Assembly: GCF_018131105.1 (NCBI RefSeq)
Contig: NZ_JAFCJI010000001.1
Location: 1,240,001-1,304,000, forward strand
Length of the DNA: 64,000 nucleotides
Reading direction: 5' to 3'
Origin: Bradyrhizobium manausense
GTDB lineage: Bacteria; Pseudomonadota; Alphaproteobacteria; Rhizobiales; Xanthobacteraceae
The position numbers and the translations under genes are program-made. Numbering within the stretch: the first letter of the stretch is position 1; each line of letters opens with the position of its first letter. Below are positions 23,865 to 32,056 of this stretch, one piece after another. Below the pieces are notes generated by a model. The model was given only the letters and a program-made list of their open reading frames with translations, searched no databases and was not told the DNA's origin.

Positions 23865-24757
23865 CGCGGCTCCCGCAAATCGCATTGCTGTCTGATGGCC
23901 GGCGGCTGCATTTGCAGGATGGACCGATTGATCTGATCGTTGAGGCGAAGGGGTGCGCGGACGAGGTGCGCGCGGCCTATGAGGCTGCGGCGCGCCGAGT
24001 CACCGGATTGCTCGACGAGCTCTGCGCGGAACTGCCGGAACTGCGGGCGGCTGCCGAGGGGCGAACTGCGCTGAAGGGCGTCGTGGCGCGTCGGATGCAC
24101 GCAGCTGTCGCGCCTTACGCCGCCGGTTGCTTCATCACGCCGATGGCGGCCGTCGCCGGCAGCGTGGCCGAGGAGATTCTCGGCGCGATCCTGAGCGTTG
24201 CGACGCTCGACCGGGTCTACGTCAACAATGGCGGCGACATTGCGCTCCACCTCGGCCGGAGCGAGCATTTCCTGGTCGGTCTGATGGATCGGCCTGACAG
24301 CGACGGCGTGATGCGCGCCATCAGGGTCGACACGAATGATCCGGTGCGCGGCATCGCGACCAGCGGACGCCATGGCCGCAGTTTTTCGCTCGGCATTGCC
24401 GATGCGGTGACGGTGCTGGCGGCGACGGCTTCGCGGGCCGATGCGGCTGCGACTGTGATCGCCAATGCCGTCGATCTGCCCGGGCATCCCGGCATCATCC
24501 GGCGACCCGCAAACGAGCTTCAGCCCGACAGCGATCTCGGCGCGCGTCTCGTCACCCGCGAGGTTGGTGAGATCTCGCAGAGTGAGATCGCCGCCGCGCT
24601 CGAATCTGGCGCGGAGTGTGCACGGCGATTATTCGATCGCGGATTGATCGAGGGTGCCGTACTGCGGCTTTGTGGTGATATGCTTGTCATCGGAACCAAG
24701 GATATAGAAGAGCAGCGACCGCGCCCGTTTGTGCTGGAGAACGTGGTTGATGTCTGA
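23861..24757 (+). CDS. UPF0280 family protein (ApbE-related)
   Basis: A 298-residue protein of the UPF0280 family, distantly related to ApbE flavin transferases. Recognisable blocks are PMAAVAGSVAEEIL, YVNNGGDIALHL (compare the NxGGDI of ApbE) and GIATSGRHGRSFSLGIADAVTVLA. ApbE attaches FMN covalently to target proteins; whether UPF0280 members do so is unknown. Its position directly after hnr, with a 4-base overlap, suggests a maturation role for that reductase or a partner. No signal peptide is seen, unlike many ApbE proteins, which fits a cytoplasmic target. Confidence 0.8.
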   Translation: MTRLPQIALLSDGRRLHLQDGPIDLIVEAKGCADEVRAAYEAAARRVTGLLDELCAELPELRAAAEGRTALKGVVARRMHAAVAPYAAGCFITPMAAVAGSVAEEILGAILSVATLDRVYVNNGGDIALHLGRSEHFLVGLMDRPDSDGVMRAIRVDTNDPVRGIATSGRHGRSFSLGIADAVTVLAATASRADAAATVIANAVDLPGHPGIIRRPANELQPDSDLGARLVTREVGEISQSEIAAALESGAECARRLFDRGLIEGAVLRLCGDMLVIGTKDIEEQRPRPFVLENVVDV

Positions 24758-24772
24758 ACAGGGAAGCGAAAC

Positions 24773-25357
24773 ATGAGCGCGATCATCCGCAAGATCGTCA
24801 CCGTCGTCGAAGAGACGCAGATGGAGATGGGCCGCCAGGTTTCGCCGCCGACACGGCGTGCCGCTGCCATCGCCGTCATCGAAAATCCCTTTGCCGGAAA
24901 ATATGTCGAGGATCTTTCGCCGCTGATCGCGATCGGTGAGGAACTCGGTGCGCTCCTGTCGAAGCGCGCCGTCGCCGCGCTCGGCATCGATGGCGCGAAG
25001 GCGCACAGCTACGGCAAGGCTGCAGCCGTCGGCGAGAATGGCGAGCTGGAGCATGCGGCGGCGATCCTTCACCCCAAGATGGGGGCGCCGGTGCGAAAAG
25101 TTCTGAGCAAGGGTGCGGCGCTGATCCCGTCGTCGAAGAAGCGCAGCGGTCCGGGCACGACGCTGGACATTCCGCTCGGTCACAAGGACGCGGCCTTCGT
25201 GCGCAGCCATTTCGACGGCATGGAAGTGCAGATCAACGACGCGCCGCGCGCCAACGAGATCATGGTCGCGGTCGCCATCACCGACAGCGGCCGCCCGCTG
25301 CCGCGCGTCGGGGGACTGACGGTTGCCGAAATCAAGGGTGAAGACGGTTTGAAGTAA
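24773..25357 (+). CDS. DUF1185 'amino acid synthesis' family protein
   Basis: A 194-residue protein of the DUF1185 (amino acid synthesis) family, recognised from VEETQMEMGRQVSPPTRRAA near the start, NPFAGKYVEDLSPL and the HPKMGAPVRKVLSKGAALIP region. Biochemical function is not known for the family. It lies 15 bases after the UPF0280 gene in the hnr operon; relatives often occur beside amide or ring-hydrolase genes, which fits here, but the exact role (hydrolase, isomerase or deaminase helper) cannot be read from the sequence. Confidence 0.75.
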   Translation: MSAIIRKIVTVVEETQMEMGRQVSPPTRRAAAIAVIENPFAGKYVEDLSPLIAIGEELGALLSKRAVAALGIDGAKAHSYGKAAAVGENGELEHAAAILHPKMGAPVRKVLSKGAALIPSSKKRSGPGTTLDIPLGHKDAAFVRSHFDGMEVQINDAPRANEIMVAVAITDSGRPLPRVGGLTVAEIKGEDGLK

Positions 25358-25435
25358 GGGACAGTCCGGAGGGGCGGGCACAGTCTCTCCGGAAGGATCG
25401 TGGTCGAGACACAGAGTTCAAAACTGGAGGTTGGG

Positions 25436-26638
25436 ATGCGAGCAAGAAACTATTTCGTCGGCGCGGCCTTTGCGCTTCTGGCAGCCGGCATGAGCCATTC
25501 GGCCCTGGCGGAGGACATCAAGATCGGCGAGATCAACAGCTACTCGCTGCTGCCGTCCTTCACCGAGCCCTATCGCAAGGGTTGGCAGCTCGCGGTCGAA
25601 GAGATCAATGCGGCTGGCGGCATCAATGGCAAGAAGCTCGTCGTCATCTCCAAGGACGACGGCGGCAAGCCGGCGGACGCGCAGACCGCGGCCAATGAGC
25701 TCGTTTCCAGCGAAGGCGTGGCGATGCTGACGGGCACGTTCCTGTCGAATATCGGTCTCGCGGTCAGCGACTTCGCCAACCAGAAGAAGGTGTTCTTCCT
25801 CGCGGCCGAGCCGCTGACGGACGCCGTGACCTGGGCGAAGGGCAACAAGTACACCTTCCGCCTGCGTCCCTCCAACTACATGCAGGCTGCGATGTTGGTG
25901 GAAGCAGCCTCCAAGCTGCCGGCCAAGCGCTGGGCGACCATCGCGCCGAACTACGAATACGGCCAGTCGGCGGTAGCCGTGTTCAAGAAGCTGATGTCGG
26001 AAAAGCGTCCTGACATCCAGTGGGTCGACGAGCAATGGCCGCCGCAGGGCAAGATCGACGCCGGTCCGGTGGTGCAGGCGGTGGCGCAGGCCAATCCGGA
26101 AGCCATCCTCAACGTCACCTTCGGCCCCGATCTCGTCAAGCTCGTGCGCGAGGGTAACACCCGCGGCCTGTTCAAGGGGCGCGAGGTCGTGTCGTTCCTG
26201 ACCGGCGAGCCCGAATATCTCGATCCGCTCAAGGACGAGACGCCCGAGGGCTGGATCGTGACCGGCTATCCCTGGTACTCGATCAAGACGCCCGAGCATG
26301 ACAAGTTCCTGAAGGCCTATCAGGCCAAGTACAACGACTATCCGCGCCTCGGCTCGATCGTCGGCTACCAGACCATCAAGGCGGCGGCAGCGATCATCGC
26401 CAAGGCCGGCTCGACCGACACCGACAAGATGATCGCGGCGGCCGAAGGCATCACGATGCCGTCGCCGTTCGGCGAGATCACCTTCCGCAAGATCGACCAT
26501 CAGTCGACGCTTGGCGCCTTCGTCGGCAAGACCGCGCAGAAGGACGGCAAGGGCGTGATGGTGGATGCGTCCTACAAGAAGGGTTCGGACTATCTGCCCA
26601 GCGACGCCGAAGTCCAGAAGATGCGTCCGAAAGATTAG
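25436..26638 (+). CDS. Branched-chain-type ABC transporter substrate-binding protein
   Basis: A 400-residue periplasmic-binding protein of the LivJ/type I fold. Residues 1-25 are a signal peptide ending SALA; the mature start is EDIKIGEINSYSLLPSFTEPYRKGWQLA and a typical SKDDGGKPADAQTAANELV segment follows. GGAGG lies before the ATG at 25436; an upstream GTG-rich stretch is less likely as start. Since it sits in the hnr operon, the ligand may be nicotinate, 6-hydroxynicotinate or a related N-heterocycle rather than an amino acid; this is inference from context. Confidence 0.87.
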   Translation: MRARNYFVGAAFALLAAGMSHSALAEDIKIGEINSYSLLPSFTEPYRKGWQLAVEEINAAGGINGKKLVVISKDDGGKPADAQTAANELVSSEGVAMLTGTFLSNIGLAVSDFANQKKVFFLAAEPLTDAVTWAKGNKYTFRLRPSNYMQAAMLVEAASKLPAKRWATIAPNYEYGQSAVAVFKKLMSEKRPDIQWVDEQWPPQGKIDAGPVVQAVAQANPEAILNVTFGPDLVKLVREGNTRGLFKGREVVSFLTGEPEYLDPLKDETPEGWIVTGYPWYSIKTPEHDKFLKAYQAKYNDYPRLGSIVGYQTIKAAAAIIAKAGSTDTDKMIAAAEGITMPSPFGEITFRKIDHQSTLGAFVGKTAQKDGKGVMVDASYKKGSDYLPSDAEVQKMRPKD

Positions 26639-26649
26639 GCCCAGCTGCC

Positions 26650-26755
26650 GTAGGGTGGGTTAGCCGAAGGCGTAACCCACCACTTTCGGTATCCGCAGAA
26701 CGAAAAGAGGTGGGTTACGCCGGGCGAACTGAGTCGCTGGGCTAACCCACCCTAC
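26650..26755. repeat. Nested inverted repeat (GTAGGGTGGGTTAGCC element)
   Basis: GTAGGGTGGGTTAGCC (26650-26665) and its exact complement (26740-26755) form 16-base ends; inside, GGCGTAACCCACC and GGTGGGTTACGCC form a second inverted pair. I recognise the wording as a dispersed repeat of Bradyrhizobium and relatives. It sits inside the transport operon, between the binding protein and the permease, where the transcript could fold into a strong hairpin. Confidence 0.75.
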
Positions 26756-26788
26756 GACCCCACTGAGACTTTCTAACCCGGACCGCCG

Positions 26789-28678
26789 ATGGCCTTTTAC
26801 GTCGTACAGTTTCTGACCGGTCTCGCCAGCGCAGCGTCGCTGTTTCTGGTGGCCTCGGGCCTGTCGATCATCTTTGGCGTGACGCGGATCGTGAATTTCG
26901 CGCATGGCGCCTTCTACATGATCGGCGCCTATGTCGCCTTCACGCTGACCGAGCGCTTCTCTGGTGCGTTCGGTTTCTGGGGCGGTGTCGTACTGGCGGC
27001 GCTGGCCGTGGCGCTGATCGGTGTCCTCGTCGAGATGGTGCTGCTGCGGCGCATCTATCACGCGCCCGAACTGTTCCAGCTGCTCGGCACATTCGGTCTC
27101 ACGCTGATGGTCGAGGATCTCGTGGTGCTGATCTGGGGCCCAGATGATCTCGTCGGCCGCCGTGCACCCGGCTTCAAGGGCGCAGTCGATTTCTTCGGCC
27201 AGAACATCCCGAGCTATGACCTGTTCCTGATCGTGCTTGGCCCCGTGGTGCTCGGCGTTCTCTGGCTGCTGTTCCAGCGCACACGCTGGGGCGTCCTGGT
27301 GCGCGCCGCGACGCAGGATCGCGACATGGTCGCCGCGCTCGGCGTCAATCAGAAATGGCTGTTCACGTCAGTGTTCGCGGTCGGCGTCTTTCTCGCTGCC
27401 CTTGGTGGCGCGCTTCAGATCCCCCGCGATGCGGTGCATCATGCCATGGACCTGCGCATCATCGTGGAGGTCTTCGTCGTGGTCGTGATCGGCGGCCTCG
27501 GCAGCATCGTCGGCGCCTTCGTCGCAGCCGTGCTGGTCTCCGAGCTGAACGCCTTCGGCATCCTGATCTTCCCAAAGATCTCCATCATTCTGGTCTTCCT
27601 GGTGATGGCGGTGGTGCTGATCGTCCGACCCTGGGGGCTGTTCGGCAAGCCAGAGGCGGCCGCGCGCAAGACGCCGGGTCTCACGGTCAATCCCTGGCGG
27701 CCGCTGACGTCGAACGAGCGACTGGCAGCGCTCGCGGCCCTCGTGATGGCGTCGATGCTGCCGCTGTTCGTCGGCAACTACGCGCTGACCGTTTGCTCCG
27801 AGATCGCGATCTTCGTCATCTTCGCCGTCAGTCTGCACTTCCTGATGTCGGTCGGCGGACTCGCATCCTTCGGCCACGCGGCTTATTTTGGCCTCGGCGC
27901 CTATGGCGTCGCCTTCCTCGCCAAGATGGCGGGACTGCCGATGATCGTCTGCCTGCTCCTCGGGCCGCTGCTGGGCTGCATGGGCGCAGCGGTGTTCGGC
28001 TTCTTTGCCGTGCAACTCTCCGGCGTCTACTTCGCGATGCTGACGCTCGCCTTTGCGCAGATCGTATGGTCGATCGCTTTCCAGTGGGTGAGCGTGACCG
28101 GCGGCGACAACGGTATTTTGAGTCTCTGGCCGGAAAAATGGGCGGCGAGCCCATCGCATTTCTACTGGTTGGCCCTCGGTGTTGCCGCGCTCGTCACAAT
28201 CGCGCTGCGGGTCATGGTGTTCTCGCCGTTCGGCTACGCGCTGCGTGCGACGCGCGACTCGCTCCTTCGCAGTGAGGCGGTCGGCATCAACGCCAAGCGC
28301 ATCCAGTGGACCGCCTTCGTCATCGCGGGCACCACCGCCGGCATCGGCGGCGCGCTGTTCGCCTATCTGAAGGGCAGCGTCTTCCCCGACAATCTCGGCA
28401 TCTCGCTCTCGGTCGATGCGCTGGTCATGGTGCTGCTTGGCGGCGTCGAGACGGTGTCGGGCGGCGTGATCGGCGCCATCGTCTACAAGGCGCTGAACAT
28501 CTGGTTGGTCAGCCAGACCGATCTGTCAAAGCTCGTGCTTGGCGGCTTCATCGTGCTGATCGTCGTCGTCTTCCCCAAGGGCATCGTCGGCATGCTGGAG
28601 ATTTTGGCGCAGCGGCGTCGGAAGTCCTTGCCGCCGGGGTCCTCACTGCTTGCCAAGCCGATCGAGTCTGCCGAATGA
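26789..28678 (+). CDS. Fused ABC permease of the branched-chain amino acid type (LivH-LivM)
   Basis: A 629-residue membrane protein made of two permease units. Residues 1 to about 290 are LivH-like, with GLSIIFGVTRIVNFAHGAFYMIGAY, and about 300-600 are LivM-like, with GLASFGHAAYFGLGAYG and the EAVGINAKRIQWTAF cytoplasmic loop. In E. coli these are separate proteins; fusions are seen in several proteobacteria. It should form the channel for the binding protein upstream. The ribosome binding site is weak, so translation may depend on coupling or on the hairpin of the repeat just upstream. The stop overlaps the ATPase start (ATGA). Confidence 0.88.
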   Translation: MAFYVVQFLTGLASAASLFLVASGLSIIFGVTRIVNFAHGAFYMIGAYVAFTLTERFSGAFGFWGGVVLAALAVALIGVLVEMVLLRRIYHAPELFQLLGTFGLTLMVEDLVVLIWGPDDLVGRRAPGFKGAVDFFGQNIPSYDLFLIVLGPVVLGVLWLLFQRTRWGVLVRAATQDRDMVAALGVNQKWLFTSVFAVGVFLAALGGALQIPRDAVHHAMDLRIIVEVFVVVVIGGLGSIVGAFVAAVLVSELNAFGILIFPKISIILVFLVMAVVLIVRPWGLFGKPEAAARKTPGLTVNPWRPLTSNERLAALAALVMASMLPLFVGNYALTVCSEIAIFVIFAVSLHFLMSVGGLASFGHAAYFGLGAYGVAFLAKMAGLPMIVCLLLGPLLGCMGAAVFGFFAVQLSGVYFAMLTLAFAQIVWSIAFQWVSVTGGDNGILSLWPEKWAASPSHFYWLALGVAALVTIALRVMVFSPFGYALRATRDSLLRSEAVGINAKRIQWTAFVIAGTTAGIGGALFAYLKGSVFPDNLGISLSVDALVMVLLGGVETVSGGVIGAIVYKALNIWLVSQTDLSKLVLGGFIVLIVVVFPKGIVGMLEILAQRRRKSLPPGSSLLAKPIESAE

Positions 28679-29466
28679 GCGTCGCACCCCCACTTCTCGC
28701 GGTCGAAGGCCTGACCAAATCCTACGGTGGTATCCATGCCGTGCGCGGCGTCTCGTTCTCGCTGCGCGCCGGCGAAATATTGGCGCTGATCGGCCCGAAC
28801 GGTGCGGGCAAGAGCACGTGCTTCGATATGCTCAACGGCCAGAACCGGCCTGATACCGGTCATGTCCGCCTGCTTGGCGAGGAGACCACCGGCAAGAAGC
28901 CGCGAGAGATCTGGCGGCTCGGCGTCGGACGCACCTTCCAGATCACGGCGACCTTCGCCACCATGACGGTGCGCGAGAACGTGCAGGTCGCGCTGATCTC
29001 GCACGGCAAGCAGCTGTTCAATCTCTGGGGTTCGGCGCCGAATGTCGACCGTGGCGAAGCCGGCCGGCTACTCGAATTGGTCGGCATGGGCGGCTACGCG
29101 GACCGTCCCTGCGGCGAGCTGGCTTATGGCGATCTCAAGCGCCTCGAGCTTGCCGTGGCGCTCGCCAATCAACCAAAACTCTTGCTGATGGACGAACCGA
29201 CCGCCGGCATGGCACCGCGCGAACGCGTCGAGCTGATGCGGCTCACGGCCCAGATCGCGAAGGAGAAGTCGATCGGCGTGTTGTTCACCGAGCACGACAT
29301 GGACGTGGTGTTCGAGCATGCCGACCGCATCATCGTGCTCAATCGCGGCTCGCTGATCGCCGAAGGCTCGCCCGCCGAAGTGCGCGGCAATCCGCAGGTG
29401 CAGGCGATCTATCTCGGCGAGGGCCTGCTCTATGAGGCCGGGCCTCGTGAGGGAGCTTCGGCATGA
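28675..29466 (+). CDS. ABC transporter ATPase, LivG-like
   Basis: A 263-residue ABC ATPase. Walker A is GPNGAGKST (near residue 40), the Q-loop is in GRTFQIT, the signature region is unusual ([15 protein letters not shown] in place of LSGGQ, as is common for LivG), Walker B is LLLMDEP followed by TAGMAPRE, and the switch His is in [15 protein letters not shown]. It pairs with the LivF-like protein, whose start overlaps by 4 bases. It energises import by the fused permease. Confidence 0.9.
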   Translation: MSVAPPLLAVEGLTKSYGGIHAVRGVSFSLRAGEILALIGPNGAGKSTCFDMLNGQNRPDTGHVRLLGEETTGKKPREIWRLGVGRTFQITATFATMTVRENVQVALISHGKQLFNLWGSAPNVDRGEAGRLLELVGMGGYADRPCGELAYGDLKRLELAVALANQPKLLLMDEPTAGMAPRERVELMRLTAQIAKEKSIGVLFTEHDMDVVFEHADRIIVLNRGSLIAEGSPAEVRGNPQVQAIYLGEGLLYEAGPREGASA

Positions 29467-30167
29467 AGCTGACGGTGCAGGACCTGAACAGCCATTACGG
29501 CCCGGCGCACATCCTGTTCGACATCGGTTTCGAAGTCGGCGAGGGCGAGGTGGTGGCGCTGCTGGGGCGCAACGGTGCCGGCAAGTCGACGACCTTCCGC
29601 TCCATCGTCGGGCTCGTGGCGCAGCGAACCGGCCGCATCACGTTCGAGGGCAAGGACGTCTCGGCGCGACCGACGCACGAGATCGTGCGCGAAGGCCTCG
29701 GCTATGTGCCGGAGGAGCGGCGCATCTTCACGGATTTGACCGTGGAGGAGAACCTGGAAGTCGGCCGCCAGCCGAAGCGGCCGAATGCGCCTTACTGGAC
29801 GCGCGAAAAGCTGTTCACATTGTTTCCCAATCTCGGCGAGATGAAGGGCCGTCCGGGCGGCCGCATGAGCGGCGGTGAGCAGCAGATGCTCACCATCGCG
29901 CGCACGCTGATGGGCAATCCGTCGCTGGTGCTGCTCGACGAGCCCTCGGAGGGCCTGTCGCCCAAGATCGTGGAGCAGATGGTGGGCGCCATCCTGACCA
30001 TGAAGAAGGAGGGCGTCAGCATCGTCGTCTCCGAACAGAATTTGCACTTTGCGCGGTTGATTTCCGATCGTGCCTATATCATCGAGCGCGGCCGTATCTG
30101 CTTTGGTGGCACCATGGCCGAGCTCGACGCGCGTCCGGATATCCGCGACGCGCATCTGTCGTTGTGA
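29463..30167 (+). CDS. ABC transporter ATPase, LivF-like
   Basis: A 234-residue ABC ATPase starting [20 protein letters not shown]. It shows Walker A GRNGAGKST, the LivF hallmark GYVPEERRIFTDLTVEENL, signature MSGGEQQML, Walker B VLLDEPSEGLSP and switch region VSEQNLHFA. Together with the LivG-like protein it drives the importer. The gene ends 14 bases before the MarR start, so the regulator is the last gene of the same operon. Confidence 0.9.
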   Translation: MKLTVQDLNSHYGPAHILFDIGFEVGEGEVVALLGRNGAGKSTTFRSIVGLVAQRTGRITFEGKDVSARPTHEIVREGLGYVPEERRIFTDLTVEENLEVGRQPKRPNAPYWTREKLFTLFPNLGEMKGRPGGRMSGGEQQMLTIARTLMGNPSLVLLDEPSEGLSPKIVEQMVGAILTMKKEGVSIVVSEQNLHFARLISDRAYIIERGRICFGGTMAELDARPDIRDAHLSL

Positions 30168-30181
30168 AGGGCGGGGCGGGG

Positions 30182-30637
30182 ATGGCGAGAAGCGTCACGG
30201 CGAAGAAGAGCGTCAAACCGGGCAAGCCGCCCTACGTGCTCGACGAGCAGGTCGGCTTCATCCTGCGACAGGTCTGGCAGCGTCACAGCTCGATCTTCTC
30301 GCGCGACATCGGCACCAATTTGACGCCGACGCAGTGGGCGGCATTGTCAAAGCTCGCCGAGACCGGGCCGTGCTCGCAGAACCAGCTCGGTCGATTGACG
30401 GCGATGGACGTCGCGACCATCAAGGGCGTGATCGACCGCCTTACGGTGCGCGGTCTGACTGAGACGAGCCAGGATCCGGAGGACGGACGACGTCTCCTGG
30501 TGAGCCTGACGCGCGCCGGTCAACAGCTCTCGGAAAAGCTCGCGCCGAACGCGATTGCGATCACACGCGAAACGTTGGCGCCGCTGGATGCGAAAGAGCG
30601 CGAGCTGCTGATGGCGTTGTTGAACAAGCTGCGATGA
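30182..30637 (+). CDS. MarR-family regulator, candidate repressor of the nicotinate regulon
   Basis: A 151-residue MarR protein: a helical N-terminus, then the winged helix with LTPTQWAALSKLAETGPCSQNQLGRLTAMDVATIKGVIDRL and the wing SQDPEDGRRLLVSLT. NicR of Pseudomonas, also a MarR protein, responds to 6-hydroxynicotinate. As the only regulator in the cluster, it is the best candidate to bind the four CGTTYGTAYACRAAYG palindromes, two of which (nicA and hnr) and a tandem pair (ena/fpr) lie at the promoters. The ATG at 30182 is used; a GTG at 30164 overlaps the previous stop. Confidence 0.82.
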   Translation: MARSVTAKKSVKPGKPPYVLDEQVGFILRQVWQRHSSIFSRDIGTNLTPTQWAALSKLAETGPCSQNQLGRLTAMDVATIKGVIDRLTVRGLTETSQDPEDGRRLLVSLTRAGQQLSEKLAPNAIAITRETLAPLDAKERELLMALLNKLR

Positions 30638-30640
30638 AGT

Positions 30641-30682
30641 CGTCATTCCGGGGCGCGACGAAGTCGCGAGCCCGGAATGACG
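30641..30682. terminator. Bidirectional hairpin between convergent genes
   Basis: CGTCATTCCGGG (30641-30652) pairs with CCCGGAATGACG (30671-30682), with an inner CGCGAC/GTCGCG pair. It fills the 62-base gap between convergent marR and ena and could stop transcription from both sides. The phrase is also a common dispersed repeat in Bradyrhizobium. Confidence 0.6.
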
Positions 30683-30699
30683 GTGGTGTGTGAGGCGGC

Positions 30700-31896
30700 C
30701 TACTTCGCCACCACCTCCGGCACCCGGCCGGCCGGCGGCGTGTTGCGGCTGCGCTGGGTGCGGACGATGCCATCGATGATGGTCATGCCGATGCCGGGGA
30801 GGTCGCCGAGCTGGACGCTCTCCAGGATGGTCTTGCCGGGCGAGTGCTGCGCCTTGTCCATGATGACGAAATCGGCGGAACGGCCCACTTCGATGAGGCC
30901 GCAATCGAGCTGACGCATCCGAGCGGTGTTGCCGGTGGCCAGGCAAAACGCGATCTCGGCCGGCAGATCGCCGAGCGAGGACAGCATCGAGACCATGCGC
31001 AGAATGCCGAGCGGCTGCACGCCGGAGCCGGCCGGTGCATCGGTGCCGAGGATAACGCGATGCAGATCGCCCATTTCGCGCGCGATGCGCAGCGTGAACA
31101 GTGCCGAGCGCTCGTTGCCATTGTGCACGAGCTCGAGGCCGCGCTTGCAGCCTTCACAGATGCAGCGGATCTGGTCGTCGGGCAGCGCAGTGTGACCGCC
31201 ATTGATGTGGCCGACCACGTCGGTGTCGGCTTCCAGCACCACGTCCTTGTCGATCAGGCCGGATCCGGGAATTGAAGGTCCGCCGGTGTGGATCGTGCTC
31301 TGGATGCCGTATTTGCGGGCCCAGCCGACCATCTTGCGTGCGGTGGGGCCGTCCTTGACGCCGCCGAGGCCGACTTCGCCGAGCAGCTTGACGCCGGCGG
31401 CGGCCAATTCCTTGAAGTCTTCCTCGACCATCTCGCATTCGATCACGGGCGCGCCGGCGTGAACCTTCACGCCGCCGGGGCGCAGATTCCAGAAGGCGCG
31501 CTGGGCGAAGATCGCCATGGCCTTCAGCCCGACGACATCACGTGGACGGCCGGGCATGTGAACTTCGCCGGCGGAGATCATCGTGGTAACGCCGCCGTGG
31601 AGATTGCTGTCGATCCAGCCGATCTGGTTCTGGCGCGGCGTCCAGTCGCCGGCGACGGGGTGGACGTGGCTGTCGATCAGGCCCGGCGCGACCGTGGTGC
31701 CGTTGGCCTCGACGATCGTGGTCGCGCCGCCCGTGTTGAGGTCCTTGAAGCGGCCGATCGCAGTGATCTTGCCGTTCTCGGCGACGATTGTGTCGCCGTC
31801 CAGGATTGGCTTTTCCATCGCGCCGGACAGGATCAGGCCGATATTGCGGATCACGAGCTTCGAGGGTCCGGTGGCCTGGGGTGCGTCATGCGCCAT
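30700..31896 (-). CDS. ena: Enamidase-like amidohydrolase
   Basis: A 398-residue amidohydrolase-superfamily protein that matches from memory the enamidase of Eubacterium barkeri: APGLIDSHVHPVAGDWTPRQ, LHGGVTTMISAGEVHMPGRP, GGVKVHAGA and the ending TQRSRNTPPAGRVPE are all enamidase-like. Metal ligands visible are HVH, His in IHTGG, His in GHINGGH and Asp in GTDAPAG. Enamidase opens 6-oxo-1,4,5,6-tetrahydronicotinate by hydrolysing both the amide and the enamine to give 2-formylglutarate and ammonia. That is the step after hnr. It is divergent from fpr and shares the tandem operator region at 31973-32002. Confidence 0.8.
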   Translation of the reverse strand: MAHDAPQATGPSKLVIRNIGLILSGAMEKPILDGDTIVAENGKITAIGRFKDLNTGGATTIVEANGTTVAPGLIDSHVHPVAGDWTPRQNQIGWIDSNLHGGVTTMISAGEVHMPGRPRDVVGLKAMAIFAQRAFWNLRPGGVKVHAGAPVIECEMVEEDFKELAAAGVKLLGEVGLGGVKDGPTARKMVGWARKYGIQSTIHTGGPSIPGSGLIDKDVVLEADTDVVGHINGGHTALPDDQIRCICEGCKRGLELVHNGNERSALFTLRIAREMGDLHRVILGTDAPAGSGVQPLGILRMVSMLSSLGDLPAEIAFCLATGNTARMRQLDCGLIEVGRSADFVIMDKAQHSPGKTILESVQLGDLPGIGMTIIDGIVRTQRSRNTPPAGRVPEVVAK

Positions 31897-31945
31897 GGAA
31901 GGGGCTCCTTATTCCTAACTGCAACGCTTTCGATCTTGGGCAGCC

Positions 31946-32002
31946 TTGACCGCGGGATCAAGCAGGATTATTCATTAGTATACGAATGATCGTGTACAAA
32001 CG
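31946..32002 (+). promoter_or_regulatory. Divergent ena/fpr promoter with tandem operators
   Basis: For fpr, TTGACC (31946-31951), 17 bases, TATTCA (31969-31974). Two operator copies follow: CATTAGTATACGAATG (31973-31988) and, read on the minus strand, CGTTTGTACACGATCA (32002-31987), each 14 of 16 to the consensus CGTTYGTAYACRAAYG. They overlap by 2 bases. On the minus strand a -10-like TATACT for ena lies inside the first copy. Confidence 0.65.
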
Positions 32003-32056
32003 ACGCATAGCTGGCCCGCCTCGGAAACCGCAGATGGAAGCGACAGGGAAGGTGAG

